Source: Rhizobium sp. CB3090 (lineage in GTDB: Bacteria; Pseudomonadota; Alphaproteobacteria; Rhizobiales; Rhizobiaceae). Taken from it: 64,000 nucleotides of DNA. A model generated the notes under the pieces. The model saw nothing but the letters and a program-made list of their open reading frames with translations, searched no databases and was not told the origin of the DNA. A program made the position numbers and the translations under genes. Positions 51,315 through 61,385 of the stretch are shown piece after piece (the stretch's first letter is position 1; every line of letters begins with the position of its first letter). The stretch lies in NCBI RefSeq assembly GCF_029714285.1, contig NZ_CP121663.1, forward strand, positions 868,001 to 932,000, in the 5' to 3' direction.

Positions 51315-53717
51315 TCAACCAGCAGGCGCTTTGCCGGAGCGGACAAGGCGCACCGGCAACAGCTTATAGGACGGCGTTTTGGACTTGGCGTCATGATGAT
51401 CCAACGGAAACAGCGGATTGGCTTCCGGATAATAAGTGCCGCAACATCCCTCCGGAATGTCGTAGGCAATAATGGTGAACCCTGAAACCCGGCGCTCCCT
51501 CTCCTGATCGATCGCCGTCACGAGATCAACGGCATCACCGTTGTTGAAACCAAGACGCGCAATGTCGGCTGTATTGACGAAGACGACCCGCCTGGTTCCC
51601 TCGACACCGCGATAGCGGTCGCTGAAACCATAAATCGTCGTGTTGAACTGGTCGTTGGAACGCAACGTGGCGAGATGAAGGACATCGCCGCTTTGTGCGC
51701 CGAGCGAAAACTCCGGAAACAGGCGGTCGGGGGTGATGAAATTGGCCTTGCCATTGCGGGTGACCCATTTGCGCTCTCGCGCCGGCAGCGGTCTTGTTAT
51801 GCCGCCCGGTTGGAACATGCGCTTATTGAAGTCCTTGAATGTCTCCGGGTATGTTTGCTCGATGGCGTCGCGGATCTTTGAATAATCACCAACCCAGCGA
51901 TCCCATGGCACGACCCCTTTGGTCAGCGTCGCCTTTGCCATGCCGGCAACGATCGCCGGTTCCGAAAGCAATTCCGGACTGGCGGGCCGGGCTCTTCCAC
52001 GCGAACCATGAAAATGCGCGACTGAGCTTTCCACCGAGACCGCCTGCGGACCGCTCGCCTGTTCATCGATCTCGATCCGGCCGAGACATGGCAGGAGATA
52101 GGCGATTTCGCCATGAATGACATGGCTACGATTGAGCTTGGTGGCGATCTGTACGGTCAGGCGCAGCTTCCGCCATGCATTCTCCATCGCGACGGTTTCA
52201 GGAATAGCCCGCAGAAAATTTCCGCCGAGACCGACGAACGCCCGCGTCTCGCCCTCAAGGATCGCTTTGCATGTCTCGACCGTGGTATGGCCGGTCCATT
52301 CCGGCGGCTCGAACTGATAAAGCGCGGCCAGCTTGTCCAGCGGCACGAGACCCGGCTTTTCGGTGATTCCGACCGTGCGTTGGCCCTGAACATTCGAGTG
52401 GCCGCGTACCGCGCAGATATTGGCTCCCGGCTTGCCGATGTTGCCGCGGAGAAGCGCTAGATTGACGACCATGTGCACATTCTGAACGCCCATAACATGT
52501 TGCGTAAGGCCCATGCCGTAGACGATCAGAACCGCATTCGAGTTGGCGTATGTCGAAGCAGCCTGCTGCATCTGAGCCCGGGTCAGGCCCGAGACCCGCT
52601 CCAGCTCGGCCCAATCGTAGTTCCGGGCGGCAGCAGCGAACTCCTCGAAACCCGCGGTATGTTGGCGAATGAAATCGTGATCGAGGACATGCTTTTTGTC
52701 GGCGGCGGCCATCGCTGCGGCAAAGGCCACCGTTCCGGCATCGGAGACATCGTCCGGTATCGCATCGGTTCCCGCAACCTTGCTGGTCCCGGACGCCTTG
52801 AGCGCATCGTCAGCCTCGATCAGCGCCTTGCACACGCCGAATAGTGCCGCGATATCGCCGCCGTTCCTGACCTGATAATATTCCGACGAGATCGGCGTTT
52901 CCTTGCCGGTGAGCATCTGACCGGGCATCTGAGGATTGACGAAGCGCTGCAGCCCCGGCTCGTGAAGCGGGTTGAAGGTGACGATCTTGACGCCCCGGTT
53001 GACCGCGTCCTGCAGGTCGTGAAGCATTCTCGGCGAGGACGTACCAACGTTCTGCGCAAGATAGAAGATGCAGTCGCAATTTTGGAAATCGGACAGAATG
53101 GCCGTGCCGATCGAAGCGCCGATGCTTTCCGGTAGTGCGACGGATGTGCTTTCGTGGCACATGTTTGACGAATCCGGCAGATGGTTACTGCCGTATATGC
53201 GTGCGAACAATTGATACATATAGGCAGTTTCGAGCGATGCGCGGCCGGACGTATAAAAATCGACCTGCTCGGGAGATAGCGCCCTCAATTCGCGGCCGAT
53301 CTCCTCAAAAGCCACATGCCAAGTGATAGGTACGTATTTGTCCTTTTCGGCATCCCAACGCATGGGATGCGTCAGACGCCCCTGTTCTTCGAGATTATGG
53401 TCGGGCCAGGTTTCAAGCTCGGCGAGCGTATGTGCCGCGAAGAAGGCACGATCCGCCCGTCGGTTGGTGACCTCCCAACTGGTGGCCTTGGCACCGTTTT
53501 CGCAGAACTCCAATGGATGAGGCTTCGCAGGCTTGCCCCACGCGCAACTGACGCACATGTACCCGTCCGGCTTGTTTTGATGGGCCAAGAGAGATGGGCC
53601 TGCGATCGGAATATGCTCCCGAAGGAGAATACTGCTCACCGACTTTGCGGAACCCCACCCACCTGCTGCGGGTTTGCCGGATGCTTTCGTTGGTTCGTTT
53701 CTCGGCTGCGTAGGCAT
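51315..53717 (-). CDS. FdhF/YdeP-family molybdopterin oxidoreductase
   Basis: An 800-aa cytoplasmic molybdoenzyme of the formate-dehydrogenase-alpha-like YdeP group. N-terminal cysteines C55, C58 (MCVSCAWGKP) and C72 may hold an Fe-S cluster. The Mo-ligand position is C187 (SNMCHESTS). Cofactor motifs include AQNVGTSSPRM and GKPGANICAVRGHSNVQG, and the molydop-binding C-terminal domain is near 690-790. E. coli YdeP is linked to acid resistance, but the true substrate is unknown. No separate electron-transfer subunit is adjacent. Confidence 0.9.
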   Translation of the reverse strand: MPTQPRNEPTKASGKPAAGGWGSAKSVSSILLREHIPIAGPSLLAHQNKPDGYMCVSCAWGKPAKPHPLEFCENGAKATSWEVTNRRADRAFFAAHTLAELETWPDHNLEEQGRLTHPMRWDAEKDKYVPITWHVAFEEIGRELRALSPEQVDFYTSGRASLETAYMYQLFARIYGSNHLPDSSNMCHESTSVALPESIGASIGTAILSDFQNCDCIFYLAQNVGTSSPRMLHDLQDAVNRGVKIVTFNPLHEPGLQRFVNPQMPGQMLTGKETPISSEYYQVRNGGDIAALFGVCKALIEADDALKASGTSKVAGTDAIPDDVSDAGTVAFAAAMAAADKKHVLDHDFIRQHTAGFEEFAAAARNYDWAELERVSGLTRAQMQQAASTYANSNAVLIVYGMGLTQHVMGVQNVHMVVNLALLRGNIGKPGANICAVRGHSNVQGQRTVGITEKPGLVPLDKLAALYQFEPPEWTGHTTVETCKAILEGETRAFVGLGGNFLRAIPETVAMENAWRKLRLTVQIATKLNRSHVIHGEIAYLLPCLGRIEIDEQASGPQAVSVESSVAHFHGSRGRARPASPELLSEPAIVAGMAKATLTKGVVPWDRWVGDYSKIRDAIEQTYPETFKDFNKRMFQPGGITRPLPARERKWVTRNGKANFITPDRLFPEFSLGAQSGDVLHLATLRSNDQFNTTIYGFSDRYRGVEGTRRVVFVNTADIARLGFNNGDAVDLVTAIDQERERRVSGFTIIAYDIPEGCCGTYYPEANPLFPLDHHDAKSKTPSYKLLPVRLVRSGKAPAG

Positions 53718-53805
53718 GACGAAGATCCTTCTCTACCGCAAAGAACCAACGGGCGACTTCGCGTCAGGTCGGTCCGGAAAATGGAGCTGCGATGGTTTGA
53801 CGATG

Positions 53806-54309
53806 TCAGCCGAAGTCCTCATCGAGCTGCGCGGCGAGCTGTTGGCGGGCCCGGTTGATGCGGCTCTTCACCGTGCCGATCGCGCAACCGAATTTTTCTG
53901 CCGCATCGTCATATGAGCGGCCCTCGATGACCACATATTCCAACACCGCCCGATATGGCTCCGGCAGCATGTTGCAGGCCCGCTCCAGTTCCTTCGCACG
54001 GATCGTCCATTCCTGCGACGGCGCTTCCACGCCAAAGCCAGAGACGCACTTCTTGCTGCCCGGCGACTCGCGCTTGGCTATGCGGAACTTCGTGCAGAAC
54101 GTGTTACGCATAATGGTGAACAACCAGGATTTCAGCCGCGTACCTCGATCGAACTGTCCAAGATTGGCGAGCGCCTTGGCCAAGGTTTCCTGAACCAAAT
54201 CATCAGCATCGGCGGAGTTCCTATGGAAGGTCCTGGCGAAGGCGCGAAGAGCCGGGATGAGATTTACGATTTCTGCCTCTAAGTCGGCGGATCGGGACAT
54301 GTCGAACAC
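53806..54309 (-). CDS. ECF sigma factor, EcfG/general-stress-like
   Basis: A 167-aa sigma factor. Region 2 covers about 15-80 (DADDLVQETLAKALANLGQFD; LKSWLFTIMRNTF) and region 4 about 105-160 (LPEPYRAVLEYVVIEGRSYDDAAEKFGCAIGTVKSR, in parts). The GTG at 54309 with AAGGAG 6-7 nt upstream is chosen over the ATG at 54300. A perfect GGAAC-N16-CGTT promoter reads toward it 190 bp upstream, and nearby genes carry the same promoter type, which points to the EcfG class. No phyR or nepR gene is in the window. Confidence 0.88.
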   Translation of the reverse strand: MFDMSRSADLEAEIVNLIPALRAFARTFHRNSADADDLVQETLAKALANLGQFDRGTRLKSWLFTIMRNTFCTKFRIAKRESPGSKKCVSGFGVEAPSQEWTIRAKELERACNMLPEPYRAVLEYVVIEGRSYDDAAEKFGCAIGTVKSRINRARQQLAAQLDEDFG

Positions 54310-54814
54310 AACGCTCTCCTTTTAGCCGCGTCATTGACGCGATGTTTGCATCGCCCCGCTAATGCAAACGTCGTAGCTACCGGCTCAGCCTCCTCGCGGA
54401 TGCCGGTCGGATCAATCCAACAATCTTTTATTGATCGAGTTGCCGCGATGACGCCCGAAGCCCTTCAGACCTTTTCAAGCGCTTTCGCATCCAGTAAGGA
54501 ACGGCTCTGTCTTCAGCTTGTTCCGCGCAGATTCTTAAAATTCTTCGGCGTCTGGCGCCGATCGGTTTCCCCAGCCGACCACGCTTTCATCGGCAAGCCG
54601 GGACTATTTTGAGCGATGGAAAATGGTCGAACAATCCATCAATTCGGGAACATTTTCCGACGTGAGACGTTCGACGCCGTTTCAGAGGCAGGCCATTCGC
54701 GAAGAACGCATGGTCGCCGCTGATCGAGCTTTTGCATGAGAAAAGCGCACGCCGACGCTCACGAGCCGCCTGATGCGTTTCCATCTCGTGACAGCAGCCA
54801 AAAGGATTCAACCG
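54310..54814. other. Intergenic region between divergent sigma-factor and MFS genes
   Basis: Contains the two-way GGAAC promoter. I looked for a NepR-like small frame in the sigma leader (54310-54490, minus strand) and found none. The plus-strand frame 54334-54612 is not supported. Confidence 0.5.
54498..54524. promoter_or_regulatory. Two-way EcfG-type promoter
   Basis: GGAAC-N17-GTTCC is symmetrical. The minus strand reads GGAAC-N16-CGTT, an exact consensus, toward the sigma gene. The plus strand reads GGAAC-N16-TGTT toward the MFS gene. Confidence 0.65.
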
Positions 54815-56041
54815 ATGGCTCTTATGGATCACGTAAGAGATCGAGAGTTCACGCCGTTCATCGCAGTATGGGCAGTCGCAGCAGAGCTCGCCATCATATT
54901 CGTCGGCGCAACCTTGCCGACCCCGCTCTACCCCTTCTATCGAACGGCATTCGCTTTTTCCGGCCTTGTCCTGACCTTGATTTATTCGGTCTATGTTCTG
55001 GGAAACCTGGTGGCACTGCTGATCCTCGGTCGCCTGTCCGATCAGATCGGCCGCAAGAAAATCACCCTGCCGGCAATCGCCTTCGGCATAGCAAGTACGA
55101 TCCTCTTTGCTTTTGCGAGCAGCGTCAAATGGCTGTTCGCCGCCCGGATCCTCAGCGGAATCGCCACCGGGCTTGCCGCAGGCGCCGCCACAGCATGGAT
55201 CGCTGAGCTATCTGCGGGCAAGAACAAACTCCCTACCGCGAAAATTGCCTCAGCCGCCAATTTTGCCGGCCTTGCCATCGGACCACTTGCCTCCGGACTG
55301 CTCGCCGAGTTTGCGCCCTGGCCCCTGCGCCTCTCCTACGTCCTATATCTCATTCTCCTGCTCGGGATCGCCGGCGTCATCATATTCGTGCCGGAAACCG
55401 TGGCAAATCCAAAACGCCGGCTGCGCGAAATCTCGCTGAAGCCGAGACTTGGGCTGCCGCGGGAGATCAGGCAGAAGTTCATATCGCCGGCCGTAACCGG
55501 ATTCGTCATATTTGCACTGATCGGCTTTTACGCCGCCTTGATCCCGAGCCTGTTGTCGGAAAGCCTGCACCAGACCTCCCCCGCTGTGTCCGGCGCTGTG
55601 GTTTTCCAGCTATTCACCGTTGCGGTCATCTCGGTGGGGCTGACCGGAGGGTTGGCAAGCCGGACGGCCATGTTGACTGCGTTGGCGCTGCTACCCGTCG
55701 GTACCTGGCTGCTCGTGATGGCACAGTTGATGAAATCCTTGCCGATCCTGTTCCTCGCCACGACGCTCGGCGGCATTGCAGGAGCTTTGGGGTATCGCGG
55801 CAGTCTCGATTTGATTAACACGATCGCACCGCAAAATCAGCGCAGCGAAGTTGTTTCAAGCTACCTGATCGCCGTCTACACCGGCAATGCCCTTCCCGTC
55901 ATCGGGATTGGATTGCTCTCCACTCTCACCAGTTCGATTGTCGCGCATATCTCCTTCGCCGCATTGATCTCCGTTCTTGCCGTCATTGCGCTGGTGGCCG
56001 AAAGGAGATGGGCAATCCGAGGCCAAAATGCGCGAAGATGA
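54815..56041 (+). CDS. Major facilitator superfamily transporter
   Basis: A 408-aa inner-membrane transporter with about 12 TM helices. The cytoplasmic MFS motif A between TM2 and TM3 is GRLSDQIGRKKITLP, and TM4/TM5 are rich in Gly (ARILSGIATGLAAGAATAW). I used the ATG at 54815 (AAAGGA 8 nt upstream) instead of the open frame from 54773. It is divergent from the sigma factor. The substrate is unknown, and a drug or metabolite exporter is most common for this type. Confidence 0.88.
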   Translation: MALMDHVRDREFTPFIAVWAVAAELAIIFVGATLPTPLYPFYRTAFAFSGLVLTLIYSVYVLGNLVALLILGRLSDQIGRKKITLPAIAFGIASTILFAFASSVKWLFAARILSGIATGLAAGAATAWIAELSAGKNKLPTAKIASAANFAGLAIGPLASGLLAEFAPWPLRLSYVLYLILLLGIAGVIIFVPETVANPKRRLREISLKPRLGLPREIRQKFISPAVTGFVIFALIGFYAALIPSLLSESLHQTSPAVSGAVVFQLFTVAVISVGLTGGLASRTAMLTALALLPVGTWLLVMAQLMKSLPILFLATTLGGIAGALGYRGSLDLINTIAPQNQRSEVVSSYLIAVYTGNALPVIGIGLLSTLTSSIVAHISFAALISVLAVIALVAERRWAIRGQNARR

Positions 56042-56099
56042 ACTGACAGTTCTTCTTTCCGACCTCCCGCAGCGTCTACTTTATTGGCCTGCGGCTAAT

Positions 56100-56124
56100 G
56101 GAACAAAGACTGCCGCCGCTGGTT
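56100..56124 (+). promoter_or_regulatory. EcfG-type promoter before the CheB gene
   Basis: GGAAC (56100-56104), N16, GGTT (56121-56124). The gene start is at 56146, giving a very short leader. Confidence 0.6.
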
Positions 56125-56145
56125 CCTCCCCTAATGTGAGGTGTG

Positions 56146-57201
56146 ATGGCTAATCGCGATATCATCGTCATTGGCGGATCGGCGGGATCGTCGGACCCTC
56201 TGAGAACCATATTGGCCGCCCTGCCCCGCAATTTTAGGGCGGCAGTGCTCATCATTGTTCATATCCCCGCAAACAGCGCCGGGATATTCAGGCTGGTGAC
56301 TTCCGCTTCCAGCAATTTGCCCGTCAAGAATGCCGAAGATGGCGATCCCATCGTACCCGGCCAAATCTACCTTGCTCCCTCCAACCACCATCTGCTGGTG
56401 ATAAAGGACAAGCTGGCTCTCGGAAACGGGCCTCGCGAAAATCTCGCTCGTCCCTCCATCGACTCGCTCTTCCGCTCGGCCGCTCTTTCCTGTGGCCCCA
56501 GAACGATTGGTGTCGTTCTCAGCGGCAAGATGAACGATGGCGCATCCGGCCTTGCGACGATAAAGCAAGCCGGGGGTATCGCCCTGGTTCAGGCGCCGAC
56601 GGATGCGATGACGCCTGAAATGCCGATGTCGGCATTGGAAGCCACCCCTGTCGATCTCAGTGCCACATCCGGAGAATTGGCGCAGGCGATCATTCACTTT
56701 GCATCAGAGCCGCCAGGACCGGCGCTGCCATTGCCGGCAGGCATCAGGATTGAAGTGGAGATCGCAGCAGGCGGCCCCTCGGACACCCCTAAAATCAAGG
56801 AACTAGCCGACCCTTCCCCCTTGACATGCCCGGAATGCGGCGGTGTTCTGTCGGAGGTACGGGATACGCAGCCCCTGCGGTTTCGCTGCCAGATCGGACA
56901 TGCCTATACCGCCAAGGCATTGATTGCCGAACAGCGCCATTCCGTCGACACGGCCATGCGCGTGGCACTGCGAATCCTCGAGGAACGCGCCTCTCTGGTC
57001 AGCCGCATGGCGAAGGAGGCGAAACAGGCCCACCGTTTGGGCATGGCGGAAATGCATGAAGAGCGGGCCAGGGAATACCGAAAGCACGTAGATGTCTTGC
57101 GCAAGGCCATACTTCAGGGCATGGAAGATAAGGCTCCTCACGAGAGCGGGTCTGATGTCATTGACCTGGAAATGCACGCGGGAACGAAGCCGAAATCGTA
57201 A
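56146..57201 (+). CDS. CheB-type methylesterase without receiver domain
   Basis: A 351-aa cytoplasmic protein. Residues 1-190 form a CheB catalytic domain with the full triad S12 (GGSAGS), H39 (IIVHIP) and D131 (GKMNDGASG). There is no N-terminal receiver. A C-terminal extension carries CPECGG...CQIGHAYT, likely a zinc-binding or structural motif, and a long charged helix. Similar proteins occur with CheB-CheR-kinase fusions outside chemotaxis operons, and such a fusion follows 39 bp downstream. The ATG at 56146 is used instead of the GTG at 56143. Confidence 0.9.
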   Translation: MANRDIIVIGGSAGSSDPLRTILAALPRNFRAAVLIIVHIPANSAGIFRLVTSASSNLPVKNAEDGDPIVPGQIYLAPSNHHLLVIKDKLALGNGPRENLARPSIDSLFRSAALSCGPRTIGVVLSGKMNDGASGLATIKQAGGIALVQAPTDAMTPEMPMSALEATPVDLSATSGELAQAIIHFASEPPGPALPLPAGIRIEVEIAAGGPSDTPKIKELADPSPLTCPECGGVLSEVRDTQPLRFRCQIGHAYTAKALIAEQRHSVDTAMRVALRILEERASLVSRMAKEAKQAHRLGMAEMHEERAREYRKHVDVLRKAILQGMEDKAPHESGSDVIDLEMHAGTKPKS

Positions 57202-57240
57202 TGGGCCGTCGCGGCGGCCCGATAGCATGGAACGCCAGAC

Positions 57241-60200
57241 GTGACGAAGAAATCTCGGGTAAAAAAAAGCGACGAGCTTTCAACGAATGCCGGAGTTGAT
57301 ATCCACGAAAGTGCCCCCTTGCGGTCGCCGGTCATCGTGGGGATCGGAGCTTCCTCAATGGAGACCGGCAGCCTCGAAGTTTTCTTCGAGCACATGCACT
57401 CTTCTCCGGGAGCCGCATTTGTCGTCGTCATGCAATACCGCGACGCTTTCGATCAGGATGCATTCCAGGCTCGTATGGCGGCCGTCAGCGGCCGTACCGT
57501 GCGATCGGCGTCGAATGGAGAAACGATAGAATCCGAGCGCGTCTACATTGTCCCGGCCGGTATGGCGGCCAGCCTGAAAAATGATCGGCTGCTGATACAT
57601 CATGCCCCCGACGCATCCGGTGAACGCGGGACCATGGACAGCTTCCTGGTCTCCCTAGCCGAACAGGAGCAAAAGCGGGCCATCGGGCTTATCATGAGCG
57701 GCTGCGGAACGGACGGAACTCTCGGTATTATTGCCGTCAAGGAGCAGGGCGGATTGGCGCTTGCTGAAAGCGGCCAGGAATCCGTCGATATTTCCCACCC
57801 TTCCTCACAGCCGAAGAGCGCGGCTGCGGTGGCGGATCTGGTTTTGTCCGCTGAGGAGCTGGCAAATCGCGTAAAGACTCAGATCCGCAGCCTGCAACGC
57901 CAGACGTTGGCGCAGGATTTCGACGAACTGGTCGTCCAGGTCAGCCCGCAATTGACACGCATCGCCGCCGTGCTTCGCAACCGGACAGGTCATGATTTTC
58001 ACGGCTACAAGCCCAATACGTTCCTAAGGCGCGTGCAGCGCCGCATCCAGGTGACGCAGACCGATACCATCGAAAATTATCTCGAATATCTGCGTTCCGA
58101 ACCCGAGGAAGCAAACAGCCTGTTCAACGACCTGCTGATCGGCGTGACGCATTTCTTCCGGGATACGAAAGAGTTCGAATATCTCGAACGGGAGGTCATT
58201 CCCAAACTCTTTGAAGGCAAGGGAGCGAGCGATCACATCCGTGTATGGGTACTTGGCTGTGCCACGGGTGAAGAAGCCTATTCGATTGCCATTCTGTTGC
58301 GTGAACAGATGGCACGGCTCGACATTGTGCCGCATATCCAGATATTCGCGACCGATATCGACAATCGCGCGCTGGCGCAGGCACGTGTCGGACGGTACGC
58401 CGCCTCCGCCATCAAGGACGTTACACCCGAACGGTTGGCACGCTGGTTCGTCAAGGAGGGCGAAACTTATTCCGTGGTCAAGGAACTGCGGGAAATTTGC
58501 CTGTTTTCGCAGCACAATCTCATCAAGGATGCTCCTTTCTCAAGGCTCGACCTGGTGTCGTGCCGCAACCTTCTGATTTATCTGGGCGCGGAACTTCAGA
58601 ACAGGGTCATTCCGCTCTTCCATTTCGCCCTGCGGCCGGGTGGTTACCTGTTCCTTGGAAATTCCGAGAATGTCAGCCGCCATGGCAAGCTCTTTACGCC
58701 GGTGGATCGTCGCTTCCGAATATTCCGTCAAATCGAAACCATGACCCGTCTGCTGCCGGATTTTCCGTTGTCGGCGGCAACGGAGCGCAACGTGCCCCCC
58801 GGCATGCCGAATGGAGTACGCACCGCTGTCAACAATGTGTCCGCGCTTACCAAGCAGGCCGAGCGGATCATGGAGCGGTATGCGCCAGCTTATATGATCG
58901 TCGACGAAAATCATGACGTGCTGCATTTTTCCGGACGCACCGGCAAGTTCATCGATCCGCCTTCGGGCCATGCCAGCCTCAATGTTTTCAATCTGATTCA
59001 TCGCGATCTGCGCATAGATCTGCGCGCAGCACTCCATAAGGCGGAGACCGACAAGGCGAACGTCAAGGTCGGCGGCTTGAAAGTGGGCCAGAACGGCAGC
59101 GCTTTAGTGGTGACCATGTCGATCGAACCAATCGACCCCGCGCCGGGGCAGCCGCCGCGTTTCATGGTGATCCTCCAGGACGGTCAGGTGGTCGGCGAAG
59201 ATGAAGCCGGCAGTGTCATTCCATCCGCCGGTCAGGAAGAACATGTTCGGCGTCTGGAGGACGAGCTTCGTCAAGCGCGCGACCGGCTGCAGGCGACAGT
59301 CGAAGAGCTGGAAAGCACCAACGAAGAGTTGAAAGCCTCGAACGAGGAATACCAATCCGTCAACGAAGAACTTCAATCGTCGAACGAGGAACTGGAGACG
59401 TCCAAGGAGGAGCTCCAGTCGCTCAACGAAGAGCTTCAGACGGTCAATGGCGAACTAGCTCATCGTGTGGAAGAGCTGGCGCGCGCGAATTCCGATCTTA
59501 GAAACCTGCTCGACAGCACGCAGATTGCCGCGGTCTTTCTGGACAATGACCTGCGCATCAAAAGTTTCACCCCCGCGATCACCGACATATTCCATCTGAT
59601 CGATACGGATCTCGGCAGACCGATCCATCACATCGCTGCTAGAATTGCCTATGACGATCTGGAGCAGGATGCGCGGCGTGTTATCCGAACGCTGAGCAGC
59701 ATCGAGCGCGAGACGAAAAACCCGCAAACCGGCTCACAATATCTCATCCGCGTGCTCCCCTATCGCAGCGTCGACAATGTGATCGAAGGCGCCGTCTTGA
59801 CCTTCCTGGACGTGACGGCGCTCGTAAGAGCAGAGGAGCGTCTACGTGATCGCGAGGCGCTTCTGCGTTCCGTCGTCGAAGGCATTCCGCAGCTTGTCTG
59901 GCGCGCAGCAGCGGAAGGCAATTGGACCTGGTGCAGTCCGCAATGGACGGCTTATACCGGTCAGACCGAGATTGCATCGCTCGGCAGAGGCTGGCTTGAA
60001 CCCATTCATCCCGATGATCGCAAGAAGGTCGTGGAAGCCTTGAAGGAAGCCGAAAGCACCGGAATGCTCGAATTGGAGCATCGCCTCTTCAATGCCGAAA
60101 CGAATGCCTACAGGACCGTGCATCTTCGCGCCCGGCCGGTGAAGAACGATGCCGGCAAGGTGGCCGAGTGGTTCGGGACCGCGACCGACGTGCATGAAAT

Positions 60201-60837
60201 GCAGCTTCTTCAGGAGCATCAGCAAATCTTGCTGCATGAACTTCAGCACCGCGTACGCAATACGCTCGCGATCGTCCGCTCGATTGCCGCCCATACGGCA
60301 GAGACGAGCGAAACGGTGGCGGAGTACGCCCACCATCTGGAAGGCCGCATCAATGCAATGGCAAGACCGCAAACCTTGCTGACGAGCGCGCCGGATGCCG
60401 CCATGGACCTGAGAGAGCTGATCGAAAGCGAAATATCCGCGCAGACCGGCAGGGACGAAAACCTGGTGACGATAACGGGTCCGAATGCGGCCCTGTTCGG
60501 GAAAGTCGCGGAGAACATGAGCCTCGCGATTCATGAACTGACCAGCAATGCCGTGAAATACGGCGCATTGTCGCGAGACGGTGGAGAGTTGCACATATCC
60601 TTCCATAATCATGGTGAGGGTAAAGAACGTTCTTTAAAGCTGGTCTGGCAAGAGACAGGGTTGACGGGGTTGCCGAAGAGGCCGGCCCGACGCGGATTTG
60701 GGTCCGAGCTGATCGAGAATGTCGTGCCGTATCAGTTCGGTGGCAGCGGACGGCTTGAATTCACGCCGGAAGGATTGATCTGTACCATCGAACTTCCTCT
60801 TTCAGAGAGCATCAAACTGCATGAGGCAAGCCATTGA
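57241..60837 (+). CDS. CheB-CheR-PAS-HWE histidine kinase fusion
   Basis: A 1198-aa multidomain signalling protein. In order: a CheB-like domain (about 30-205) in which the catalytic His is replaced by Y66 (VVMQYRD) while S38 and D158 remain; a CheR methyltransferase (about 230-490; LGCATGEEAYS, ATDIDNRAL, SCRNLLIYL); a PAS-like part; a coiled coil of N/E-E-L repeats (about 675-755); two PAS domains; and an HWE kinase with H1003 (QHRVRNTLAIV), N-box HELTSNAVKYG and the W-x-E motif (VWQETG). HWE kinases commonly feed the general stress response. It starts with GTG after the CheB gene. Confidence 0.9.
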   Translation: MTKKSRVKKSDELSTNAGVDIHESAPLRSPVIVGIGASSMETGSLEVFFEHMHSSPGAAFVVVMQYRDAFDQDAFQARMAAVSGRTVRSASNGETIESERVYIVPAGMAASLKNDRLLIHHAPDASGERGTMDSFLVSLAEQEQKRAIGLIMSGCGTDGTLGIIAVKEQGGLALAESGQESVDISHPSSQPKSAAAVADLVLSAEELANRVKTQIRSLQRQTLAQDFDELVVQVSPQLTRIAAVLRNRTGHDFHGYKPNTFLRRVQRRIQVTQTDTIENYLEYLRSEPEEANSLFNDLLIGVTHFFRDTKEFEYLEREVIPKLFEGKGASDHIRVWVLGCATGEEAYSIAILLREQMARLDIVPHIQIFATDIDNRALAQARVGRYAASAIKDVTPERLARWFVKEGETYSVVKELREICLFSQHNLIKDAPFSRLDLVSCRNLLIYLGAELQNRVIPLFHFALRPGGYLFLGNSENVSRHGKLFTPVDRRFRIFRQIETMTRLLPDFPLSAATERNVPPGMPNGVRTAVNNVSALTKQAERIMERYAPAYMIVDENHDVLHFSGRTGKFIDPPSGHASLNVFNLIHRDLRIDLRAALHKAETDKANVKVGGLKVGQNGSALVVTMSIEPIDPAPGQPPRFMVILQDGQVVGEDEAGSVIPSAGQEEHVRRLEDELRQARDRLQATVEELESTNEELKASNEEYQSVNEELQSSNEELETSKEELQSLNEELQTVNGELAHRVEELARANSDLRNLLDSTQIAAVFLDNDLRIKSFTPAITDIFHLIDTDLGRPIHHIAARIAYDDLEQDARRVIRTLSSIERETKNPQTGSQYLIRVLPYRSVDNVIEGAVLTFLDVTALVRAEERLRDREALLRSVVEGIPQLVWRAAAEGNWTWCSPQWTAYTGQTEIASLGRGWLEPIHPDDRKKVVEALKEAESTGMLELEHRLFNAETNAYRTVHLRARPVKNDAGKVAEWFGTATDVHEMQLLQEHQQILLHELQHRVRNTLAIVRSIAAHTAETSETVAEYAHHLEGRINAMARPQTLLTSAPDAAMDLRELIESEISAQTGRDENLVTITGPNAALFGKVAENMSLAIHELTSNAVKYGALSRDGGELHISFHNHGEGKERSLKLVWQETGLTGLPKRPARRGFGSELIENVVPYQFGGSGRLEFTPEGLICTIELPLSESIKLHEASH

Positions 60838-60915
60838 AATATCAATCCGCGGCAGAGACCATGTCAGAGGATCTTTGCCCTCCCCCCGCAGTTCAAAAAC
60901 GTTCGGTCTGCTGAG

Positions 60916-61293
60916 ATGAATTACAGCCGCTTCTTTTCCGGCCGACGGGTTTTGATCGTCGAAGACGAGTATCTTCTCGCAAACGAGGCACGCCGTCAGT
61001 TGGTGAAGCTCGGGGCTATCGTCGTCGGACCGACGGCAAGGGTCGACCAAGCTCTCGAACTGATCGAGGACAAAGGTGTCGATGCAGCGATCCTCGATAT
61101 CCACCTCGGCGGCGAAATGGTGTTTCCCGTGGCCGAGAGACTGGATGAACTCAATATTCCTTATGTCTTTGCGACGGGTTATGATCCGTCGATCATTCCC
61201 GCGCGCTTCACCGGCTTTGTGCTTTGCGAAAAGCCGATCGAGATAGAGCACATTGCGCGAGCTCTTTTTGGCCCGCGGTCACGGGATTCTTAA
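60916..61293 (+). CDS. Single-domain response regulator, FAT GUY type
   Basis: A 125-aa receiver-only protein. It has the acidic pair in VEDEY, phospho-acceptor D61 (AAILDIHLGG) and the FAT GUY family motif IPYVFATGYD near 81-90. Such stand-alone receivers (for example SdrG in Sphingomonas) act in alphaproteobacterial stress phosphorelays. It lies 78 bp after the HWE kinase gene and is its probable partner. Confidence 0.9.
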   Translation: MNYSRFFSGRRVLIVEDEYLLANEARRQLVKLGAIVVGPTARVDQALELIEDKGVDAAILDIHLGGEMVFPVAERLDELNIPYVFATGYDPSIIPARFTGFVLCEKPIEIEHIARALFGPRSRDS

Positions 61294-61385
61294 CGAGCAT
61301 CTTGTCCGCATTCTCAGGCTAGGCGAAGCAGTTTCCGTCTGAAAATGGATTAACAGAAGAGGGAGAGACCGTGAAGAGCTGGCCG

